Shown in pieces: positions 20,450-32,490 of a stretch of 64,000 bases of DNA (its first letter is position 1; the number at the start of each line of letters is the position of its first letter). Where the stretch lies: contig NC_067134.1 of the NCBI RefSeq assembly GCF_021347895.1, forward strand, positions 27,006,152 to 27,070,151. The letters run 5' to 3'. Both the position numbers and the translations under genes were made by a program. The stretch comes from Acanthochromis polyacanthus. Taxonomy: Eukaryota > Chordata > Actinopteri > Pomacentridae. The notes below the pieces were generated by a model, which was not told where the DNA came from, did not search any database, and saw nothing but the letters and a program-made list of their open reading frames with translations.

Positions 20450-22700
20450 AGAAGTCTTAAAACTTGTGACCATGAATCTTGATTTCACATTTAGACCATC
20501 CGAGTTCTTCTCAGACCTTCACTGAACAGTAAAGTTTGTGGAGATCAGAAGGTAACATTAGTTTGATCGATGCCTTCAACTACTAGTAGACTTTATCGGG
20601 AAAGCAGTTTTCTGAAATGAGCTCTTAGTAAATCTGTCTACAGTCAAACCAAGAACACAGAAAGAGGAAATGTTTGAAGAAACAACTTGATGTTTTCATT
20701 TCAGACTAGAAAACACTTTAAGACCTTTATCTGTTTTTGCTCTTTTTCATCGTTTTATCGTCTCTTCTGTTTAATTTGATCTTCTAAAGTCTAACTGGTG
20801 ACTTTTCAAATGTTTTGTCTTTAGTTTGATTCTTCTTAAATGTTTAGTTTTGCTCTTTTCTCACCTTTTATTCTTTTCTAATGTCTGATTTAATTTTGAA
20901 ATGTTTTGTCTTTTTAATGTTTAATTGTTTTTTCAAATGTTTTATCAGCTTGTTTGAAAAATTTCCTTTTCTTTCCCAATGTTTAATTATTAGATTAAAT
21001 CTTTAAGGTTTTTCTTTTTAAATGTTTTACCATCGTTTAATGTTTAATTTTTCTTTTTCAAAGCTTCATTGTATTTTCTGTTTAATTCCTATTTAAAGTT
21101 TTCTCTTTAAGATTTAATTTTCTAATTAAACATTTAATTTTTTAATTTAATGTTTGTATTTTTAGAGGTCTAATAATCTAATTAAATGTTTTGTATGTTT
21201 CAACTGTTTAATATTCTTGTTTAACTGTATTTTTGAAATGTTTAATTATGTAAAATATTTCATCTTTAATGTTTTTTAATGTGTAATTTCATAATTATGT
21301 TTTGTATCATTTGTTTAATTACATTTTGTCTGTTTAATATAATTTAATTGTATTTAATGTTTAAATTTCTTTTAAAAAATTTATTGTATTATATTTTTTT
21401 CCTTTTATTCAATTACTTTTTTGATGTTATTTCTTTAATCTTTTTTCTGTCAAGATTTTAACCCCAACCTTAAAAATGAAACAAACCCTTAAATCACAAT
21501 AAAAATACTTCTGTTGTCACAATCATGAGTTAGTCAGTTATTCAGTTTATCAATTCAACTTTATTTGTTTAGAACCTTTCACACAGATGACAAAACTACA
21601 CAAGCAAAGAGAAAAAAACTGATTAAAACTCAAACATTTAAAAAAAAAAAAAAGCTTTAACATGATAATAAAATGTGTTGTGTCCAGGGGATGGAGGGAG
21701 TTTATTGAAGTCTTCTTGGGCTCACAGTAAATCATTTAAAATAAAAACTTGATATTCAGTCTAAGGAAACTGCAGAGCAACAGAAGAACCAACAATATCT
21801 CCTGTTTTCTCCTTTAATGAGTCGACTCCTCTGGTGCTTTCAGACCAAAGAACTACAGACTCTTCACAACCTGCTCAAACTCTTGGTACAGGACCTCACC
21901 ACACGGGTCAACAAGGTTTCCTTCTCATTTCTACTGCTGCTCTAAAGTCTGGTCTCCAGAACTTCCTAAAAACTCTCAAAGTCTCTTCTGCTGCAGGTTG
22001 CTTTGTAGAACTGTTCCAGAAAACCTCACTAAACCACATGGAGGGGCCTCAAGATAGTCTTCCAAATGACCAAACTAGCACAACCCAAACGCGAAAGTCT
22101 CCTGCAGCCTACCAGAGAAGCTCTTTAAACAAAGAATCAGGGCAGGAACTCTTACCTTCTGGACAACCAACATTGGTTCACAAAGAAGAACACAGAATGT
22201 GTCTGACCATAAACCTCGAAAGACTCACTACAGCCAAGATAAAGACACAACTCAGCTGCACCAAATCCACTAATCACTGCACACATTAGCACCATGTGCT
22301 AACTGTAGCTAAAGAACCACATCTACCAAGACAACTATCCAGTACAAAGCCCTAAAACACACCAAGAAACACATTAAAGAGGATTTTACTGCAGGAAGCT
22401 GCAAGCCAACGCCTAAATAACAAACTAAAGCAACAGAGCCAAACCCGGTTCAGTGAAGAGAAGCAGAGGAAATGTTTGACTGCAGACATAAAGCAGGAAG
22501 ACACTGAGCTGCTCAGGTGTCATGATAACACCAAGCAGCCACCTGGACAGCCAATAGGAACACAGCTTACTGGAAGTCCAGAGGGCTGACTTAGTGAAGG
22601 AAATTTAGTTTAAAGTTGAAGCAGAAAGTTAACAAAGAAAGTTCAAAACCACCTTCTGATCCCTGAAATCTCTGAGTTTTCACACATAGAACACTTGAAC
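20450..22700. other. AT-rich region between satellite blocks A and B
   Basis: 20750-21450 is built of degenerate tttaatgtttaatttt words. A 151-codon frame at 21834-22289 has no hydrophobic core, motif or family resemblance, and is Ser/Thr/Gln-rich; it is not called a gene. The downstream part (22290-22700) is unique-looking non-coding sequence. Confidence 0.4.
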
Positions 22701-22715
22701 ATGTCAAACTGGTTC

Positions 22716-24360
22716 CAAAAAAATGCCATTTTTTCAACATGTCGTAAAAACATGCCATATGATGAAATACGGTAAAGTGGGCTGTGAAAAACACTAAAGA
22801 GCAGTTTTCTTTGAAAAAAATCATCATGAATTTTTTCCAAAAAAAACGCCATAGTATAGTATGTCGAAAAAAATTCCATATTTTCAACATGTCGTAATAA
22901 CATGCCATATGATGAAATAATGTAAAGTAGGCCGTGAAAAACACTTTAGAGCAGTTTTCTTTGAAAAAAAAATCATGAATTTTGTCCAAAAAAAACCGCC
23001 ATAGTATAGTATGTAGAAAAAAAATGCCATTTTTTCAACATGTGGTAAAAACATGCCATATGATTAAATAATGTATAGTAGGCAGTGAAAAACACTAAAA
23101 AGCAGTTTTCTTTGAAAAAATCATGAATTTTGTCCAAAAAAAACACCATAGTATAGTATGTCGAAAAAAATGCCATTTTTCAACATGTCGTAAAAAATGC
23201 CATTTTTTCAACATGTCGTAAAAACATGCCATTTCATGAAATAATGTAAAGTAGGCCGTGAAAAACATGTTAGAGCAGTTTTTTTTGAAAAAAAATCATG
23301 AAATTTGTCCAAAAAAACCCGCCATAGTATGGTATGTGATAAAAAAATGCCATGTTTTCAACATGTTGTAAAAACATGCCATATGATGAAATAATGTATA
23401 GTAGGCCGTGAAAAATACTATAGAGCAGTTCTCTTTGAAAAAAAAAATCATGAATTTTGTCCCAAAAAAAACCGCCATAGTATAGTATGTGGAAAAAAAT
23501 GCCATTTTTTCAACATGTCGTAAAAACATGCCATATGATGAAATACGGTAAAGTGGGCTGTGAAAAACACTAAAGAGCAGTTTTCTTTGAAAAAAAATCA
23601 TCGTGAATTTTTTCCAAAAAAAACGCCATAGTATAGTATGTGGAAAAAAATGCCATTTTTTCAACATGTCGTAAAAACATGCCATATGATGAAATAATGT
23701 AAAGTAGGCCGTGAAAAACAGTATAGAGCAGTTTTCTTTGGGAAAAAAAAAACATCATTAATTTTGTCCAAAAAAAACGCCATCGTATAGTATGTGGAAA
23801 AAAATGCCATTTTTTAAACATGTTGTAAAAACATTCCACATGATGAAATAATGTGAAGTAGGCCGTGAAAAACACTAAAGAGCAGTTTTCTTTGAAAAAA
23901 AATCATCATGAATTTTTTCCAAAAAAAAACGCCATAGTATAGTATGTCGAAAAAAAATTCTATATTTTCAACATGTCGTAATAACATGCCATATGATGAA
24001 ATAATGTAAAGTAGGCCGTGAAAAACGCTATAGAGCAGTTTTCTTTGAAAAAAAATCATGAATTTTGTCAAAAAAAACCCGCCATAGTATAGTATGTGGA
24101 AAAAAATGCCATTTTTTCAACATGTCGTAAAAACATGCCATATGATGAAATAATGTAAAGTAGGCCATGAGAAACACTATAGAGCAGTTTTATTTGAAAA
24201 AAAAATGATGAATTTTGTCCAAAAAAAACACCATAGTATAGTATGTCGAAAAAAAATGCCATTTTTTCAACATGTCGTAAAAAATGCCATTTTTTCAACA
24301 TGTCGTTTAAACATGCCATTTCATGAAATAATGTAAAGTAGGCTGTGAAAAACACTATAG
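22716..24360 (+). repeat. ~150-bp satellite, block B
   Basis: About twelve units in the same orientation as block A. Two partial units are only ~25 bp apart (23185/23210 and 24270/24297), recording the same slippage event twice. This suggests that a multi-unit segment was duplicated within the block. Confidence 0.9.
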
Positions 24361-24850
24361 ATTCTTTGTCTCTCTGCTTGTTTCTGCTGCTCAACGCTGA
24401 AGATGGTCCAGTGAAGAAGGAGGACGCCTTTCAACAGTGAGATGTTGGATCAAACACGGGCTGGACGTTCAGGTCAGTCACTGTGTGTGTGATGAATGAA
24501 TGAATGAATGAATGAATGAATGGGTGACGTCAAAACCCCAAAATAAAACAAACTCTAAAAACCAAATCAAACCAAACAACAACTCTAAAAACCAAACTAA
24601 ACCGAACTCGAACTCCGTCGTTGTGTTTCATCGAATTTCTGATTTCACTTCACTGAGAAACTTCGAGGGAACAAAGACACAACAAGTCAAGGTAAGAAAG
24701 CTAGCTGGCTCAGCTAACCAGCTAGCTTTTACTGGATGGACTAGCATTAGCTTTTGGCTAACTCACACCCAGGGGTGAAAGTAGTTTTAAATTCTTGCTG
24801 GTACTATTACCAAAACCGTCATCTTGCTCTAAGTTCATGCATGTTAAAAT
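24361..24850 (+). repeat. Duplicated flank of the satellite (copy 1)
   Basis: From attctttgtctctctgcttg to ctaagttcatgca it is repeated at 26893-27350 with over 90% visual identity. It contains (GAAT)n at 24493-24522 and a run of aaaccaaac words. It ends at an aggggtgaaagtag element head. Confidence 0.85.
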
Positions 24851-25587
24851 AGCAAAGTTAAAACACAAACAAATAATTAAAGCTGTGCCTTGGACAGTCA
24901 GTGCCCTTGCACCCAGGGCCAGAACAAACAGAGTAGCATAGTATGTCTCTGAGAAAACATCATAGCTATCCTTTGGTATGAAAAAACGCCATCATATACA
25001 TCGTATATTTTACAAATAACAAGTCAAAGGAAAGAGACATACAATGTAGAATTGTAGTAATTGTGGGCTGACTGATTTACTGATTAGCAGAATTTAAGTT
25101 TTCACTGATTTATGGTCATAAATACATTTAAAAATGGCGCTACTTTGGCTCTGAACCTTTATCTACCTGAGGTCGCTCTGTCTTCTGGAGTGATTTGATT
25201 GGTTATACATCATGAATAAAACTCCTTTAACTTAACATCTGTAAACAAAACAAAACGTATCAACAAAACTTTCTGTTAGAGTTTGTGTTCTTCTAAGTTG
25301 AAGTCCAAGATTTTAAATACTTTCATTTACTGCAAATGCATATCTCCTCCAAATGTCTCACTAATAATCATTATCAGCCTTAAAAACCAGAGGATGAATA
25401 TCACACATTTACGTTGGAAATAAATGTCCTTTAATCAGACATTGTCATGCAAAAGTTGGATTTCCCTTTAATGATGTTCAAATCTTTGAGTGTTTTGTTG
25501 ATGTTGGTTTCTAAATGTTTTTTGACACTCAGTCCCAAAGATTAAAACCTTCTACGGCTCACAAGCTGCAACAATTCACACATTATC

Positions 25588-26062
25588 AACTACACTATAT
25601 TGCCAAAAGTATTTGCTCACCATCCAAATAATCAGAATCAGGTGTTCCAATCACTTCCATGGCCACAGGTGAATAAAATCAAGCATCTGGGCATGCAGAC
25701 TGCTTTTACAAACATTAGTGAAAGAATGGATCGCTCTCAGGAGCTCAGTGAATTCCAGCGTGGAACTGTGATAGGATGCCACCTGTGCAACAAATCCAGT
25801 CGTGACATTTCTTCGCTCCTAAATATTCCACAGTCAGCTGTATTATAAGAAAGTGGAAGTGCATGGGAACGACAGCAGCTCAGCCACCAAGTGGTCGACC
25901 ACGTAAACTGACGAGCCGGGTCAGAGGATGCTGAGAAGCATAGTGCCAAGAGGTGGCCAACTTTCTGCAGAGTCAATGGCTACAGACCTTCAGACTTCAT
26001 GTGGCCTTCAGATTATCTCAAGAACAATGCTTTCCATGGCCAAGCAGCTGCATCCAAGCCGT
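25588..26062 (+). mobile_element. Truncated Tc1-like transposon
   Basis: The left end is acactatattgccaaaagta, a common teleost Tc1 terminus. The + strand encodes ERMDRSQELSEFQRGTVIG and SRDISSLLNIPQSAV, the helix-turn-helix part of the transposase, ending at an early stop. It is cut by the tRNA-pair element at 26063; the catalytic part is absent. Confidence 0.8.
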
Positions 26063-26447
26063 GCCTACTCTCCGCCCTGACTCCGCCTTGGCTCTACCCA
26101 TGTGGCCACTTGGAAAGTACGATGTCAAAGGGACGACAAGTTTATTTTATTTATCTGACCTGTAGCTCAGTGAGTTAAAGGTTTGCCTATAGAGCTGCAG
26201 GTTGCTGGTTCAAGACCAGACCCTTCTTAAATTTTCTGAAAAACTTAGACAAAGAAAGAAAAACAGGATCCGTGGGAGTCGATCCTGCTACCTTCCACTC
26301 AGTAGTCTCCCCTTTTACCCCCTGAACTACTCGCTCAGATACTAATTCTTCTTTTTTTGGCGCATTTATCTTCTATTTTTTGCCATTTTAAAGTTTTTTT
26401 TTTAAAACTCAAGTCTCGTCTCAACCGTTTTTCTTAGGAGGTTGGAC
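26063..26447. mobile_element. Element with two opposed tRNA-like sequences (copy 2)
   Basis: Same organisation as 19700-20110: TAGCTCAGTGAGTTAAAGG and GGTTCAAGACC on the + strand, then TCGATCCTGCTACC with CTGAACTACTCGCTCAG, which reads as A and B boxes on the minus strand. Its right end joins the satellite without a gap. Confidence 0.65.
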
Positions 26448-26893
26448 ACGTCAGAGTAGTTTTCTTTGAAAAAAATCATCATGAATTTTGTCCAAAAAAA
26501 ACACCATAGTATAGTATGTGGAAAAAAAATGTCGTTTTTTCAACATGTCGTAAAAACATGCCATATGATGAAATAATGTAAAGTAGACCGTGAAAAACAC
26601 TGTAGAGCAGTTTTCTTTTAAAAAAAAAAAAATCATCATGAATTTTGTCCAAAAAAACGCCATAGTATAGTATGTGGAAAAAATGACAATTTTTTCAACA
26701 TGTAAAAACAAGCCATATGATGAAATAATGTAAAGTAGGCTGTCAAAAACACTATAGAGCAGTTCTCATTGAAAAAATCTTTATTTGTCCAAAAAAACGC
26801 CATATGTTGAAAAAAATGCCATTTTTTCAACATGTCGTAAAAACATGCCATATGATGAAATAATGTAAAGTAGGGCCGTGAAAAACACTATAG
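26448..26893 (+). repeat. ~150-bp satellite, block C
   Basis: Three units, directly abutting the tRNA-pair element that ends at 26447 and running straight into the duplicated flank at 26893. This repeats the junction seen at 24360. Confidence 0.9.
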
Positions 26894-27350
26894 ATTCTTT
26901 GTCTCTCTGCTTGTTTCTGCTGCTCAGCGCTGAAGATGGTCCAGTGGAGAAGGAGGACGCCTTTCAACAGTGAGATGTTGGATTGAAGGCGGGCTGGACG
27001 TTCAGGTCAGTCACTGTGTGTGTGATGAATGTGTGATGTCAAAACCCAAAAATCAAACAAACTCTAAAAACCAAACCAAACCAAACAACTCTAAAAACCA
27101 AACTAAACCGAACTCGAACTCCGTAGTTGCGTTTCATCGAATTTCTGATTTCACTTCACTGAGAAACTTCGAGGGAACAAAGACACAAAAAGTCAAGGTA
27201 AGAAAGCTGCTCAGCTAACCAGCTAGCTTTTCCTGGATGGACAAGCATTAGCTTTTGGCTAACTCACACCCAGGGGTGAAAGTAGTTTTAAATTCTTGCT
27301 GGTACTATTACCAAAACCGTCGTCTTGCTCTAAGTTCATGCATTTTAAAA
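26893..27350 (+). repeat. Duplicated flank of the satellite (copy 2)
   Basis: Second copy of 24361-24850, lacking the (GAAT)n expansion. Together with blocks B and C it shows that a unit of satellite plus flank was duplicated as a segment. Confidence 0.85.
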
Positions 27351-27352
27351 TA

Positions 27353-27520
27353 GAATTTTGTCAAAAAAAAAAAAACAAAACGCCATAGTATGTGGAAAAA
27401 AAATGCGACATTTTCAACATGTCGTAAAAACATTCTATATGATGAAATAATGTAAAGTAGGCGGTGAAAAACACGTTTGAGCAGTTCTCATTGAAAAAAA
27501 ATCATCATGAATTTTGTCCA
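27353..27520 (+). repeat. ~150-bp satellite, isolated unit
   Basis: A single unit lies at the downstream end of the second duplicated flank. It ends at tttgtccaaattatttattt and no further unit follows. Confidence 0.8.
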
Positions 27521-28109
27521 AATTATTTATTTTACAGAATAACAAAAAAAACAAGGTTCAGCACAAGGCCAGCATATTAACGCCGAGCTGCCCCAAAATC
27601 AAAGCACCAGATTGTAGCAGAACGCGAGACACCAACACCACGCTTTGACAGCTGATCTGGCCCACTGGCCCCGACGATCATTTAACCATTTCCTGCTGAT
27701 GGTATGGAGCCACAGCTGCTCCCAGCCACTCCCACCGGGCATAACCTGAGACATAGAACATAAAAAAGAGGGGAGAGAACAGGAACAAAAACACAACCTA
27801 CCCCACCTGCATACAAACGCATCAAGGAACATAATACTCCCTCCCAAAAGAGCAAACACTAGTCTCTAACTTTCATTATCATAGCAACAATATGCCAGTC
27901 TATCGGCCACTACTATCACTACACTTACGTACTACACCTCCAGTCAATCTAAAACACTTCGCTAGGGAGGGATCACTTCCCTGAGCACCAGTAACGGCCC
28001 CACGGGTCAGAGGTAGTGATACTCCAGGAGGATGAGCAGGTAGTTGCCCCCTCGGCTTCCTTGGACGGCGACTCAACCGACCAGCAGAAAGGAAGCCTGC
28101 TTTCAAGCT

Positions 28110-28265
28110 CTTCGGACCGCACGGGAGCCTTTACTTTGGTTAGCACCCTTCCAGAAAATCTCTCTGGATGACCACAGGCCAGACGGTCACAACCTTTGCC
28201 ACAGGATAGACCCTGCCATTAGCAATGTCATTTCCCACAATCAAATCAACACCATCGATTGGAAA
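28110..28265 (-). pseudogene. Fragment of an LTR retrotransposon pol (aspartic protease region)
   Basis: The minus strand encodes FPIDGVDLIVGNDIANGRVY and PVAKVVT, which resembles the end of the protease domain of fish Gypsy-like elements (GVxxILGNDLAGG). Sequence on either side (27540-28290) is GC-richer than its surroundings and may belong to the same element. No LTR, reverse transcriptase or integrase was found. Confidence 0.5.
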
Positions 28266-28702
28266 GCTAAAACACAAGACAAAATATTACAAAAACCAGA
28301 TACAAAATGAAGTGAGAACCAAAATGAGACAAATGACAGAACAAATAGACAAGAAATTAAACAAAAAAGTTACAAAATATTAAAAAAAACAATGACACAA
28401 AACAAAAGAATTATGCAAATAACAAACGAGACACAAAAATGGAAAAAAGCGAAAAATAAAATGACACAAATACGACAAAACACAACCGAAACAAAAAGGA
28501 AACAAAATATTCCAAAAATGAGAAAACATTGGGCCATATAGTATTTTACTTTATGATCAAAACAACTTGTCATGGTCTAGAAATGATTTTAAATTTATAG
28601 TTCTACTAATTTACAATCTGCAGTTAATGTCTTCTCTGTAATTTTTACACTTTGAGGGCCGGATTGGACCCTCTGGAGGACCACATCTTCGATACCTCTG
28701 CT
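28265..28702 (+). repeat. caggggtgtc hAT-type element, 3' part
   Basis: Contains the gacaaaa/gagacaaa minisatellite, cttgtcatggtctagaaatg, aatttacaatctgcagttaa and gccggattggaccctctgga, the standard 3' half of this family. The 5' terminus is missing. Confidence 0.7.
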
Positions 28703-29844
28703 TTAAACTAATGCATTATCGTCCATTATTTATCCATTCTAAGTCATGTCTCCAACCTAAAAGCTGAATGAGGTTGTTATTAGGACTCCTCAGTCACAGA
28801 GCGCTGCACAAAGCCACACCCAAGTGTCTTAGTTGCCTTTGACTTCAGTGTGTCGTCAAAAAGTAGGAAGTTCTGGTAGCAGCATCTCAGAAACGACACG
28901 TTTGATCCCTCTACTTTATCCTTGGATCTGTGGAGGAACCTGAAGACCTCAGTGATGGCAACCAAACCTCAAACACCTCGAGATCAAGACAAGAATCTGA
29001 GTGGAGATGAGCAGAAACCTTGATAGCAATTCTAGGAGCTGTCTGATGGATGTGGTGGCAAAGAAAGGTTTGGACATGAAAATGGTGCCAAAGTTTGTGT
29101 CTGGCCAAACTGCAGAACACCAGGTTCCATCATGGGAGAGAGTCTGAGGCGGTGAATCATCTTTTTTTTTCTCTTCTGCACCTTCACTATAAAGGAAACG
29201 GTGAATGGATGGAGTTTAATGGCGTCTTGTCACTTTGCCGGGAGCTTGTTTTTGCTCCTCTACAAGTAAACGCCGTTAGTGTTTGTGGTGAAAACGTGTG
29301 AACGACGGCCAGCTGTGAGGAGGCTCCCCAAACACCGAACCAACAAGTCGGGGGCATTTTTGAATGAGGACCGTTTGTGCAACTTCACCGTGACATCCAG
29401 CATGTGAACCTCCCAGGATGACGTCAGGTCTGCAGCTCGTGGCTGTGACTATAAATAGACGGCTGCTGACTGTCTGCCTCCCCCTCATTTGTATCCGAGA
29501 ATCACAGGAGCTGCTCACACGCTCCGCTCTCTGCACAAACCTGCTCCGTACGCTGCCGGAAGTTTGCAGCCAATTACAGGCAGAACTGTGGAATTCGTGT
29601 GGCAAACTGTGAAACAAGTAATCCTGGAAACGGATCCCAAAGGTGGTTTTAGCTTCATTTTTAGTACGTTCAGCATTGCAATTACATCGATCCTTAAACA
29701 CAGAGTGACTATGATCAAAATCAAAGCACAGTAATATTAATAATAGGGAATACTAATAATACAGCTTTTCCAGATCCAGACCAACCACACCGCCTCAAAC
29801 CACTCCTACATTTGGGTTTAGATATTATGTTTTTTTGCTCATTT

Positions 29845-30045
29845 TAAATGGTAAATGGTTGTATTTATATAGTGCTTTTATCCAAAGCGCTTTACATGGT
29901 ACGTCACATTCACACACTGATGGCAGACGCTGCCATGCAAGGCGCTAACCACGACCCATCAGGAGGCGACACGAGCGGCTGAGGATCGAACCGGCAACCT
30001 TCCAGTTACAAGACGGCCACTCTACCCACTGAGCCATGCCGCCCC
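29845..30045 (-). repeat. tRNA-derived SINE
   Basis: Read on the minus strand: GGCATGGCTCAGTGGGTAGAG (A box) and GGTTGCCGGTTCGATCC (B box), then ...gcgctttggataaaagcact... toward the tail. This is a widespread teleost SINE type. Confidence 0.8.
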
Positions 30046-30603
30046 ATGCTCTCTTCATCCATTTTCTTCAATATTTGGGTTTGTATGTAATTTGTTTTTA
30101 TTTTTTAATCATTTTTTGGCTCTTTTTTCTATATTTGGCTCTTACATGGTTAACAATAGTCAAAATTACACTTTCTAAACTTCATGTGTGACGCTGAACG
30201 TGATGCTTCAAATTGAGGCATTTCATCAAAACTGGATTCTATATTGACACAAACAAATTAAAAATTAGTAGTAGAGTATCCCTATAATGTATGTCGACTC
30301 ACCCTTCCTCCCCCCCCAGTGGTAACACCTGTGAGAACAGGTTTGTTTTTTTTCCTATTACAGTAAATGTTTTTTTTGGCATTATAACCGCACATTTCCG
30401 AGTTCCCTCTACTTTTCTTCCATGGCTGTGGTGTTTCCATGGAGACGTAGAACTTTAGAGTGCAGAAAAAAATGGAGGACAGTGAAGTGCTCTGGGTTCA
30501 GACCCTTTAATTCCTAGAACTGAGGAGCTGCATTGGATGCGTTTCTGAGGTTGTGCAGTAACAGTAACTCGTGTCTGATGTTCTGTTTCGGGCGTCTGTT
30601 CAC

Positions 30604-30763
30604 CTGTTCAGGTGTTGCTGCAGCAGGTCCAGTCGTTGCTCCACCTCTCCGTAGGTGAGGTCCGTGTCGCTGTCCTCCTCCCCGGCCGGCGTCTCCTGAC
30701 ACTGGGCCGACTCCTCCGCTCCGTCACCGGGACGCTGATGGACCCACTCGTCCACATGGAGCT
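30604..30763 (-). CDS. kcnh7: Single kcnh7 (ERG3 potassium channel) exon, cytoplasmic C-terminal region
   Basis: Read on the minus strand, a pyrimidine-rich CTGCAG acceptor at 30764-30769 is followed by 160 nt with one open frame, and then a GT donor after CTGAACAG. The peptide contains ELHVDEW, an acidic GEEDSDTD stretch and YGEVEQRLDLLQQHLNR. These match the ERG-family segment just before the C-terminal coiled coil, closest to KCNH7 as remembered (LHVDEW and YGEVEQRLDLLQEQLNR). Phase 2 at both ends suits an internal exon. ERG channels are tetrameric voltage-gated K+ channels of the plasma membrane. No pore, voltage-sensor, PAS or cNBD exon is recognisable in the window, and the following last exon is not seen either. 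It is either a relic or a piece of a gene with very long introns. Reading through the donor gives an immediate TGA. Confidence 0.8.
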
Positions 30764-32219
30764 CTGCAGGGTAAGAACACCGACACACACACGATCTGTT
30801 ATTAGAACGCTGCCTCAGGGGAAGCATCTTCCTCTCCTTTAAGGTCGGATTGGATATTAAATTGGCTCGCTGAGCTGTTCATAGAATCAATATCACTGAT
30901 CTCTGCTTTGGCAGCAATCCTCTTACGGCTGAATTATGGGATATTACTATCAAATCAACACGCTGACACAGTTTCCCATCTCAGCAGAGTGACGTAGAGT
31001 TGAAGCACAGGGGAGTCCTACGTCAACGGGTATTGTGTGCTGTGAGAGTGATTTATGGGGGATTTAAGGTGGCGGTCAAACATGAAGCAGCAGGAGACGC
31101 GCTGATGTCCACAACATGATTCCACTGATTTTAGTTTGGTCTCAACCTACGATCAAACTGACAGTTAGTGGATCTAATCCTCAGTAGTGAAGGTTTAGAT
31201 CAGGGGTGTCAGAGAAGACATTAACTGCAGATTGTAAATTAGTAAAAGTATAAATTTAAAATCATTTCTAGACCACGACGAGTTGTTTGGATCAGAAAGT
31301 AAAATACTAGATTGTTCACTGTCATGACATGACATGGCTTATAAAATGAAAGCAAGAATAGAAACGGATACTCCAGTATATTATGATGGCAGTACAACTT
31401 ATCATTGATCCATTATCAGTCATATTGACTTGTAATGGCCCTTGTGATAACTTAGCACGGTTTCACATTTCATGTCATTGGCTGTAATGTGTATTTAATA
31501 CTTTTTTGTTTCGGAGGGACTTTTTTAAAAGAGTGTTGAAAATGGAGTTTGGTTTCTTCAATTATACCAAAAAGTTGATCCAATCATGATGCAGGACTTG
31601 TAGCATCCCTGGCTTTATTAAAGAAGTGCTCTCTGACTGACGCCTTTTCAGTTGTTTGTATTTTGTAAGACACCGTAAGAGCTAGGACAATAACAGAAAA
31701 AGAAAACAAAATATCACAGTCATATTCATATCTTGACTTAAATACATTTACTGTAATAATAATTTATAGAATAACTGAATTAATCCCAAAATATACACAT
31801 TATAAACGAAAGAGTAATGACCGGACGATACTACAAAAACTCAACCTAGCTAAAACACACATTCAAAGTCAACACAAAGTCCACAAAACCATCAATAAAA
31901 AACGTCACAATTTAAACTACTATAAACACAAATTAAACAGAAACACACACACAAACCTTGTCCCCTTTAGCCAGGTGCTGAACTTTAAATGATTTGTCCG
32001 TTTTCTATTTCCTTAACTTTCCGTTTTTTTACATTCTACACTTTTTGTTGTCACACGCCATACTCCTTCCTGCCGTACAACACTACCAAAATAAAAGCAC
32101 CCGATTTAACTCAATCAAAAGGAACTTAAATTATAAGAAAAACGGAGATGAATAAATAAATTTTAGGTCATTTACAGGACTTTGATTTTGGAAAAAAAAG
32201 TTCAAAAAGTTATAACCCT
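30764..32219. other. Gap upstream (minus strand) of the kcnh7 exon
   Basis: This was searched by eye on the minus strand for further channel exons (cNBD, S1-S6); none was seen. It contains only the small hAT fragment at 31203-31325 and AT-rich sequence. Confidence 0.4.
31203..31325 (-). repeat. caggggtgtc hAT-type element, inverted short copy
   Basis: It starts caggggtgtcagagaagaca and continues with the reverse complement of the family 3' end (ttaactgcagattgtaaatt, tttctagaccacgacgag). Confidence 0.65.
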
Positions 32220-32490
32220 AGTGCTTAGTCTTATTTAAGGTGTTTAAAATTATCTTAAGTGTTTAATATTATTTAAAGCGTTTAATATTATCTAAAGTGT
32301 TTAATATTATTTAAAGTGTTTAGTATTATTTAAAGTGTTTAATATTATTTAGTGTTTAATATTATCTAAAGTGTTTAATATTATTTAAAGTGTTTAGTAT
32401 TATTTAAAATTATCTTAAGCGTTTAATATGATCTTAAGTGTTTCATATTATTTAAAATTATCTTAAGTGTTTAGTCTTAACATTAAACAC
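32220..32490 (+). repeat. ~19-bp AT-rich minisatellite (array 1)
   Basis: Repeats of gtgtttaatattatttaaa, about 13 units with deletions. The same unit forms a second array at 33555-33810. Confidence 0.85.

Noticed and set aside
21834..22289. 151-codon open frame
   Set aside because: No motif, hydrophobic core, splice context or family resemblance; lies in a non-coding block between satellite arrays.
16396..27260. Many minus-strand Phe-rich frames (FHHMACFYDMLKKWHFF type)
   Set aside because: They are translations of the ~150-bp satellite in both frames, repeated with the unit; no start, promoter or conserved protein.
27540..28290. Possible last exon of kcnh7 on the minus strand
   Set aside because: The minus strand instead shows a retrotransposon protease-like segment; no ERG coiled coil or C-terminal motif was found.
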